In this document: positions 55,701-64,000 of the stretch, in pieces
Numbering within the stretch: the first letter of the stretch is position 1
Layout of the letters: each line of letters starts with the position of its first letter
Source of the DNA: JANMJD01 sp963828405
GTDB lineage: Bacteria > Actinomycetota > Acidimicrobiia > Acidimicrobiales > Ilumatobacteraceae
DNA: 64,000 nucleotides
Direction of reading: 5' to 3'
Assembly: GCA_963828405.1 (NCBI GenBank)
Contig: CAWHEG010000031.1
Location: 992,001-1,056,000, forward strand
Position numbers and translations under genes: made by a program
Notes under the pieces: generated by a model
Seen by the model: the letters and a program-made list of their open reading frames with translations, nothing else
Database searches by the model: none
Told to the model about the DNA's origin: nothing

Positions 55701-58700
55701 CGCCTCGGTGACCTCTACCGACACGGCGCTGGTGAGCACCTTCGACCCGAGCGTCAGCGTGTCGAAGGAGATCTCCGACGACGGCGCCACCTGGCTGCCC
55801 GCCGACACGGCACCCGGTCTCCAGATCGCTACGGGCGCCACGGCGCAGTTCCGCTACGTGATCACCAACACGGGGAACACGGTCCTGTCGATCACCTCGG
55901 TGGTCGACGACAAGATCGCCATCGTCACCTGCCCGGGCGGCCTCCCCTACACCCTCGCCGCCGGAGGTACGCTGACATGCACCGCGTCCGGCCCGATCGC
56001 CGCAGGCGCCTACGCCAACACTGGCACGGTCACCGCCCAGCCGCTCGATCCCGGCGGAGCCCCGCTCGGTCCGACGGTGCAGGACACCGACCCGGCCAAC
56101 GCCTTCGGCGTGGTCTCCGCCGTGTTCACGGCGAAATCGTCGTCGACCCCGAGCTTCGGTGCGCCGGGGCAGTTGATCGACTACACGATCACCGTGAAGA
56201 ACGTGGGCAACGTGGTGCTCACGTCGGTCGGGGTGGTCGACCCGAAGGCGGACGCCGGTTCGATCCTGTTCGTTTCGGCCGATCAGGGGTCGGTCGCCGG
56301 CACGTTGAAGGTGAACGAGACGGCGACGTACTCGGCCAAGCACACCACTACCCAGGCCGACGTGGATGCCGGTGAGGTGCTGAACGTTGCCATCGGTTCG
56401 GGGACGCCCTCCACGGGCCCTCCGGTGAACACCTATCCGTCGAACCAGGTGCGGGTGCCGGCATTGGCGGATCCGAAGGTGTCGCTGGACAAGAAGATGA
56501 CCTCGAACGCGGACCAGGACTCGTCGAGCACGGTGTCCGTCGGCGACACCCTGACCTACACCTTGACGGCGACGAACACCGGCAACGTGGCGCTGTCCAA
56601 CGTCGTCGTGACGGACCCGTTGACCGGTCAGACCACGACGTGTGCGGTGCTGGCCCCGACGGCGACGTGCGTGCTCACCGCGACGTACGTGGTGCTCCAG
56701 ACGGACGTGGATGCCGGGTCGATCGTCAACACCGGCACGGTGACCGGTGAGAAGCCGGGCGGCGATCCGTTCGACCCGATCGATGACGTGACGAAATCGG
56801 ACTCGGAAACGGTCACGCTGCCCCGCAACGCGGCGGTGTCCCTGATCAAGCCATCTCCGACGAACGCGGACGAGGACGGTTCGGGCACGGTCTCGGTGGG
56901 TGACACACTGACGTACACCCTGACGGCGAAGAACATCGGGAACGTGACGCTGACGAATGTGGTCGTGACGGATCCGTTGACGGGTGGGACGACGACGTGT
57001 CCGACCTTGGCGCCGACCCCTCTGCTTCCGGCCGGGATGTGCGTCTTGATCACGACGTATGTGGTCGTGCAGGGCGATGTGGATGCCGGGTCGATCCTGA
57101 ACATCGGCGCAGTCACCGGGAACCCCCCGAGCCCGTTCCCCCCGGCGACGGCGAACGCCGCCACCGTGACTCCGATTCCACGGACGCCGAAGGTGTCGTT
57201 GATCAAGACGGTTACCGGTGTTACCGATACGAATGCCGATGGGGTCACCGATGCGGGTGACACGGTCACGTACGCGTTCACGGTGACGAACACTGGGAAC
57301 GTCACTCTCACGAATGTGGTGGTCACCGATCCGTTGGTGACCGTCACTGGTAGCCCGATTCCATCACTGGCCCCTGGGGTCAGCGATGCGGTGTCGTTCA
57401 CGGCGTCGTATCTGTTGACGCAGGCTGATGTGGATGCCGGGTTCATCGAGAACACCGCCATCGTGACGGGTGACGACCCGTCGGGGAACCCCGTCACCGA
57501 CATCTCCGACGCCGGCGACGAAACGGTCGCTACCCCTGATGGTTCCGGAGCACCCGGCACTCTCGATCCCACCGACGACCCGACCGTGCAGCTACTCACA
57601 CCCGCACCGAAGGTGTCGTTGATCAAGACGGTTACCGGTGTTACCGATACGAATGCCGATGGGGTCACCGATGCGGGTGACACGGTCACGTACGCGTTCA
57701 CGGTGACGAACACTGGGAACGTCACTCTCACGAATGTGGTGGTCACCGATCCGTTGGTGACCGTCACTGGTAGCCCGATTCCATCACTGGCCCCTGGGGT
57801 CAGCGATGCGGTGTCGTTCACGGCGTCGTATCTGTTGACGCAGGCTGATGTGGATGCCGGGTTCATCGAGAACACCGCCATCGTGACGGGTGACGACCCG
57901 TCGGGGAACCCCGTCACCGACATCTCCGACGCCGGCGACGAAACGGTCGCTACCCCTGATGGTTCCGGAGCACCCGGCACTCTCGATCCCACCGACGACC
58001 CGACCGTGCAGCTACTCACACCCGCACCGAAGGTGTCGTTGATCAAGACGGTTACCGGTGTTACCGATACGAATGCCGATGGGGTCACCGATGCGGGTGA
58101 CACGGTCACGTACACGTTCACGGTGACGAACACTGGGAACGTCACTCTCACGAATGTGGTGGTCACCGATCCGTTGGTGACCGTCACTGGTAGCCCGATT
58201 CCATCACTGGCCCCTGGGGTCAGCGATGCGGTGTCGTTCACGGCGTCGTATCTGTTGACGCAGGCTGATGTGGATGCCGGGTTCATCGAGAACACCGCCA
58301 TCGTGACGGGTGACGACCCGTCGGGGAACCCCGTCACCGACATCTCCGACGCCGGCGACGAAACGGTCGCTACCCCTGATGGTTCCGGAGCACCCGGCAC
58401 TCTCGATCCCACCGACGACCCGACCGTGCAGCTACTCACACCCGCACCGAAGGTGTCGTTGATCAAGACGGTTACCGGTGTTACCGATACGAATGCCGAT
58501 GGGGTCACCGATGCGGGTGACACGGTCACGTACGCGTTCACGGTGACGAACACTGGGAACGTCACTCTCACGAATGTGGTGGTCACCGATCCGTTGGTGA
58601 CCGTCACTGGTAGCCCGATTCCATCACTGGCCCCTGGGGTCAGCGATGCGGTGTCGTTCACGGCGGCGTATCTGTTGACGCAGGCTGATGTGGATGCCGG

Positions 58701-61700
58701 GTTCATCGAGAACACCGCCATCGTGACGGGTGACGACCCGTCGGGGAACCCCGTCACCGACATCTCCGACGCCGGCGACGAAACGGTCGCTACCCCTGAT
58801 GGTTCCGGAGCACCCGGCACTCTCGATCCCACCGACGACCCGACCGTGCAGCTACTCACACCCGCACCGAAGGTGTCGTTGATCAAGACGGTTACCGGTG
58901 TTACCGATACGAATGCCGATGGGGTCACCGATGCGGGTGACACGGTCACGTACGCGTTCACGGTGACGAACACTGGGAACGTCACTCTCACGAATGTGGT
59001 GGTCACCGATCCGTTGGTGACCGTCACTGGTAGCCCGATTCCATCACTGGCCCCTGGGGTCAGCGATGCGGTGTCGTTCACGGCGGCGTATCTGTTGACG
59101 CAGGCTGATGTGGATGCCGGGTTCATCGAGAACACCGCCATCGTGACGGGTGACGACCCGTCGGGGAACCCCGTCACCGACATCTCCGACGCCGGCGACG
59201 AAACGGTCGCTACCCCTGATGGTTCCGGAGCACCCGGCACTCTCGATCCCACCGACGACCCCACCGTGCAACCGTTGATCGGTGTGCCGGCGGTCTCGCT
59301 GGTCAAGACGATGACGGGTAACGCCGATGAGGACGGTTCGGGCAGCGTGTCGGTCGGTGACACGTTGACGTATACGTTGACCGCGACGAACACCGGGACA
59401 GTCACATTGACCGATGTGGTCGTGACCGACCCGATGACCACCGGAACGATCACGTGTGCGTCACTGGTTCCGGCGGCGACGTGTGTGCTGACCACAACAT
59501 ATGTGGTCGTGCAGGGCGATGTGGATGCCGGGTCGATCATCAATACCGGTGATGTGACTGGTGAAGCACCGGGTGGGGATCCGTTGGATCCGACCGACAA
59601 CATCACCGCCACCGACCCCGAAACGGTCCTGTTCACCCAACTGGCGGGGGTGTCGTTGATCAAGACGGTTACCGGTGTTACCGATACGAATGCCGATGGG
59701 GTCACCGATGCGGGTGACACGGTCACGTACACGTTCACGGTGACGAACACTGGGAACGTCACTCTCACGAATGTGGTGGTCACCGATCCGTTGGTGACCG
59801 TCACTGGTAGCCCGATTCCATCACTGGCCCCTGGGGTCAGCGATGCGGTGTCGTTCACGGCGTCGTATCTGTTGACGCAGGCTGATGTGGATGCCGGGTT
59901 CATCGAGAACACCGCCATCGTGACGGGTGACGACCCGTCGGGGAACCCCGTCACCGACATCTCCGACGCCGGCGACGAAACGGTCGCTACCCCTGATGGT
60001 TCCGGAGCACCCGGCACTCTCGATCCCACCGACGACCCGACCGTGCAGCTACTCACACCCGCACCGAAGGTGTCGTTGATCAAGACGGTTACCGGTGTTA
60101 CCGATACGAATGCCGATGGGGTCACCGATGCGGGTGACACGGTCACGTACGCGTTCACGGTGACGAACACTGGGAACGTCACTCTCACGAATGTGGTGGT
60201 CACCGATCCGTTGGTGACCGTCACTGGTAGCCCGATTCCATCACTGGCCCCTGGGGTCAGCGATGCGGTGTCGTTCACGGCGTCGTATCTGTTGACGCAG
60301 GCTGATGTGGATGCCGGGTTCATCGAGAACACCGCCATCGTGACGGGTGACGACCCGTCGGGGAACCCCGTCACCGACATCTCCGACGCCGGCGACGAAA
60401 CGGTCGCTACCCCTGATGGTTCCGGAGCACCCGGCACTCTCGATCCCACCGACGACCCGACCGTGCAGCTACTCACACCCGCACCGAAGGTGTCGTTGAT
60501 CAAGACGGTTACCGGTGTTACCGATACGAATGCCGATGGGGTCACCGATGCGGGTGACACGGTCACGTACGCGTTCACGGTGACGAACACTGGGAACGTC
60601 ACTCTCACGAATGTGGTGGTCACCGATCCGTTGGTGACCGTCACTGGTAGCCCGATTCCATCACTGGCCCCTGGGGTCAGCGATGCGGTGTCGTTCACGG
60701 CGTCGTATCTGTTGACGCAGGCTGATGTGGATGCCGGGTTCATCGAGAACACCGCCATCGTGACGGGTGACGACCCGTCGGGGAACCCCGTCACCGACAT
60801 CTCCGACGCCGGCGACGAAACGGTCGCTACCCCTGATGGTTCCGGAGCACCCGGCACTCTCGATCCCACCGACGACCCCACCGTGCAACCGTTGATCGGT
60901 GTGCCGGCGGTCTCGCTGGTCAAGACGATGACGGGTAACGCCGATGAGGACGGTTCGGGCAGCGTGTCGGTCGGTGACACGTTGACGTATACGTTGACCG
61001 CGACGAACACCGGGACAGTCACATTGACCGATGTGGTCGTGACCGACCCGATGACCACCGGAACGATCACGTGTGCGTCACTGGTTCCGGCGGCGACGTG
61101 TGTGCTGACCACAACATATGTGGTCGTGCAGGGCGATGTGGATGCCGGGTCGATCATCAATACCGGTGATGTGACTGGTGAAGCACCGGGTGGGGATCCG
61201 TTGGATCCGACCGACAACATCACCGCCACCGACCCCGAAACGGTCCTGTTCACCCAACTGGCGGGGGTGTCGTTGATCAAGACGGTTACCGGTGTTACCG
61301 ATACGAATGCCGATGGGGTCACCGATGCGGGTGACACGGTCACGTACGCGTTCACGGTGACGAACACTGGGAACGTCACTCTCACGAATGTGGTGGTCAC
61401 CGATCCGTTGGTGACCGTCACTGGTAGCCCGATTCCATCACTGGCCCCTGGGGTCAGCGATGCGGTGTCGTTCACGGCGTCGTATCTGTTGACGCAGGCT
61501 GATGTGGATGCCGGGTTCATCGAGAACACCGCCATCGTGACGGGTGACGACCCGTCGGGGAACCCCGTCACCGACATCTCCGACGCCGGCGACGAAACGG
61601 TCGCTACCCCTGATGGTTCCGGAGCACCCGGCACTCTCGATCCCACCGACGACCCGACCGTGCAGCTACTCACACCCGCACCGAAGGTGTCGTTGATCAA

Positions 61701-64000
61701 GACGGTTACCGGTGTTACCGATACGAATGCCGATGGGGTCACCGATGCGGGTGACACGGTCACGTACGCGTTCACGGTGACGAACACTGGGAACGTCACT
61801 CTCACGAATGTGGTGGTCACCGATCCGTTGGTGACCGTCACTGGTAGCCCGATTCCATCACTGGCCCCTGGGGTCAGCGATGCGGTGTCGTTCACGGCGT
61901 CGTATCTGTTGACGCAGGCTGATGTGGATGCCGGGTTCATCGAGAACACCGCCATCGTGACGGGTGACGACCCGTCGGGGAACCCCGTCACCGACATCTC
62001 CGACGCCGGCGACGAAACGGTCGCTACCCCTGATGGTTCCGGAGCACCCGGCACTCTCGATCCCACCGACGACCCGACCGTGCAGCTACTCACACCCGCA
62101 CCGAAGGTGTCGTTGATCAAGACGGTTACCGGTGTTACCGATACGAATGCCGATGGGGTCACCGATGCGGGTGACACGGTCACGTACGCGTTCACGGTGA
62201 CGAACACTGGGAACGTCACTCTCACGAATGTGGTGGTCACCGATCCGTTGGTGACCGTCACTGGTAGCCCGATTCCATCACTGGCCCCTGGGGTCAGCGA
62301 TGCGGTGTCGTTCACGGCGGCGTATCTGTTGACGCAGGCTGATGTGGATGCCGGGTTCATCGAGAACACCGCCATCGTGACGGGTGACGACCCGTCGGGG
62401 AACCCCGTCACCGACATCTCCGACGCCGGCGACGAAACGGTCGCTACCCCTGATGGTTCCGGAGCACCCGGCACTCTCGATCCCACCGACGACCCCACCG
62501 TGCAACCGTTGATCGGTGTGCCGGCGGTCTCGCTGGTCAAGACGATGACGGGTAACGCCGATGAGGACGGTTCGGGCAGCGTGTCGGTCGGTGACACGTT
62601 GACGTATACGTTGACCGCGACGAACACCGGGACAGTCACATTGACCGATGTGGTCGTGACCGACCCGATGACCACCGGAACGATCACGTGTGCGTCACTG
62701 GTTCCGGCGGCGACGTGTGTGCTGACCACAACATATGTGGTCGTGCAGGGCGATGTGGATGCCGGGTCGATCATCAATACCGGTGATGTGACTGGTGAAG
62801 CACCGGGTGGGGATCCGTTGGATCCGACCGACAACATCACCGCCACCGACCCCGAAACGGTCCTGTTCACCCAACTGGCGGGGGTGTCGTTGATCAAGAC
62901 GGTTACCGGTGTTACCGATACGAATGCCGATGGGGTCACCGATGCGGGTGACACGGTCACGTACGCGTTCACGGTGACGAACACTGGGAACGTCACTCTC
63001 ACGAATGTGGTGGTCACCGATCCGTTGGTGACCGTCACTGGTAGCCCGATTCCATCACTGGCCCCTGGGGTCAGCGATGCGGTGTCGTTCACGGCGTCGT
63101 ATCTGTTGACGCAGGCTGATGTGGATGCCGGGTTCATCGAGAACACCGCCATCGTGACGGGTGACGACCCGTCGGGGAACCCCGTCACCGACATCTCCGA
63201 CGCCGGCGACGAAACGGTCGCTACCCCTGATGGTTCCGGAGCACCCGGCACTCTCGATCCCACCGACGACCCGACCGTGCAGCTACTCACACCCGCACCG
63301 AAGGTGTCGTTGATCAAGACGGTTACCGGTGTTACCGATACGAATGCCGATGGGGTCACCGATGCGGGTGACACGGTCACGTACGCGTTCACGGTGACGA
63401 ACACTGGGAACGTCACTCTCACGAATGTGGTGGTCACCGATCCGTTGGTGACCGTCACTGGTAGCCCGATTCCATCACTGGCCCCTGGGGTCAGCGATGC
63501 GGTGTCGTTCACGGCGTCGTATCTGTTGACGCAGGCTGATGTGGATGCCGGGTTCATCGAGAACACCGCCATCGTGACGGGTGACGACCCGTCGGGGAAC
63601 CCCGTCACCGACATCTCCGACGCCGGCGACGAAACGGTCGCTACCCCTGATGGTTCCGGAGCACCCGGCACTCTCGATCCCACCGACGACCCGACCGTGC
63701 AGCTACTCACACCCGCACCGAAGGTGTCGTTGATCAAGACGGTTACCGGTGTTACCGATACGAATGCCGATGGGGTCACCGATGCGGGTGACACGGTCAC
63801 GTACGCGTTCACGGTGACGAACACTGGGAACGTCACTCTCACGAATGTGGTGGTCACCGATCCGTTGGTGACCGTCACTGGTAGCCCGATTCCATCACTG
63901 GCCCCTGGGGTCAGCGATGCGGTGTCGTTCACGGCGTCGTATCTGTTGACGCAGGCTGATGTGGATGCCGGGTTCATCGAGAACACCGCCATCGTGACGG
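49775..64000 (+). CDS. giant secreted DUF11-repeat surface protein (partial, frame-disrupted)
   Basis: At least 4,740 codons; the 3' end is beyond the window. MRTRSLGGAVTGLLMIASILVV is a signal peptide ending near GQVSGA. Residues to about 430 form a globular domain (VDAGAVTG, DFSFDCDAAG, YVWAGCHAVSVLEN, YEGGHSINKG), possibly amidotransferase-like. From about 51100 a long chain of DUF11 (beta-sandwich) modules follows, each with KT-x, TNTGN, VTDP and NTATV-type strands. Frames change several times between 50240 and 50980 and near 52620, 53095 and 53600; afterwards frame 1 is open to the end for 10 kb. Many modules hold DTNADGVTDAGD- or NADEDGSGSVSVGD-like acidic loops that could bind calcium. 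Likely a cell-surface adhesin or sheath protein; no anchor is seen because the end is missing. Confidence 0.85.
59293..59649 (+). repeat. B module, copy 1
   Basis: 119-codon DUF11 variant (VSLVKTMTGNADEDGSG, PMTTGTITCASLVP) with Cys in two places, unlike module A. It resembles the diverged modules at 56470-57190. Confidence 0.9.
60910..61266 (+). repeat. B module, copy 2
   Basis: Appears identical to copy 1, 1617 bp downstream. Confidence 0.9.
62527..62883 (+). repeat. B module, copy 3
   Basis: Appears identical to copies 1 and 2, a further 1617 bp downstream. Confidence 0.9.

Larger units (their letters stand above)
57193..64000 (+). repeat. higher-order tandem repeat within the DUF11 protein
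   Basis: Module A is 420 bp (140 codons, starting VSLIKTVTGVTDTNADG); module B is 357 bp (119 codons). Order: A at 57193, 57613, 58033, 58453, 58873; B; A at 59650, 60070, 60490; B; A at 61267, 61687, 62107; B; A at 62884, 63304, 63724 (cut by the window end). A-A-A-B has a 1617-bp period. Copies of A differ at very few positions: GCG or ACG in TYAFTV/TYTFTV (ACG at 58033 and 59650) and TCG or GCG in TASYLL/TAAYLL (GCG at 58453, 58873, 62107). Confidence 0.95.

Noticed and set aside
56628..63992. Minus-strand open frame of 2,454 codons
   Set aside because: It is the antisense of the DUF11 repeats; the plus strand shows clear DUF11 motifs and stays open to the window end.
57193..64000. CRISPR or mobile-element array
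   Set aside because: Units of 420 and 357 bp are multiples of 3, in one reading frame and code for DUF11 domains.
1..64000. tRNA, rRNA and transposase genes
   Set aside because: I looked for tRNA cloverleaf sequence, rRNA and transposase motifs and saw none that I could support.

Overview
The window is high-GC DNA of actinobacterial type. The likely source is an Actinomycetota lineage outside the mycobacteria, perhaps Acidimicrobiia; this is inferred from gene content and codon use, with no rRNA marker present. Many genes carry a TAnnnT -10 element 6-10 bp before the start codon and no Shine-Dalgarno sequence, which points to widespread leaderless transcription. Several genes are broken by single-base indels, clustered near 3.4-7.1 kb, 45.8-47.1 kb, 47.5-48.4 kb and 50.2-53.6 kb. 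The conserved protein sequence continues across each break in another frame, so assembly error is the likeliest cause.

Layout. 0-3.4 kb: cell-envelope genes (GH26-like hydrolase, L,D-transpeptidase, LytR-CpsA-Psr protein). 3.4-7.7 kb, minus strand: two NDMA-type zinc alcohol dehydrogenases followed by a MoxR ATPase and a VWA protein. 7.8-11.4 kb: an ECF sigma factor with a coupled MDMPI-domain protein, and a HelD/HelR-like helicase. 11.7-32.3 kb: an extended mycofactocin locus with mftA, mftB, mftC, two FadH/OYE-type Fe-S flavoproteins, a large membrane protein, agmatinase, an SDR, an electron-transfer cassette (EtfA, FixC-like, FixX-like ferredoxin, EtfB), a PQQ-like beta-propeller, mftE and mftF. 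No mftD (pre-mycofactocin synthase) or mftR is visible. 32.3-41.6 kb: DUF4395, alanine racemase-like, DUF418, zinc metallopeptidase, GNAT, MFS, and a copper group (YcnI, a membrane protein, a CopC-CopD fusion). 41.7-42.3 kb: VapBC-type toxin-antitoxin with a palindromic operator.

42.4-47.3 kb is the most unusual part. It holds two tandem copies of a two-gene cassette: a tiny peptide beginning MGAFKQ with a Lys/Ser/His/Asn-rich middle, then an ABC exporter. Each copy has the same layout: a shared upstream block, a 7-N6-7 inverted repeat, a Shine-Dalgarno sequence, the peptide gene, a strong hairpin, then the exporter. This looks like an undescribed secreted-peptide system. A broken Ser/Thr kinase gene lies divergently beside it.

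49.8-64.0 kb: a giant secreted DUF11-repeat surface protein that runs off the window. Its last 6.8 kb is a nearly identical higher-order repeat of 420-bp and 357-bp modules.

How the genes fit together: MftA/B/C/E/F make and glycosylate the redox cofactor, the NDMA-type dehydrogenases and SDR are the expected users, and the ETF/FixC/FixX cassette could pass electrons on to the respiratory chain. That electron route is inference.
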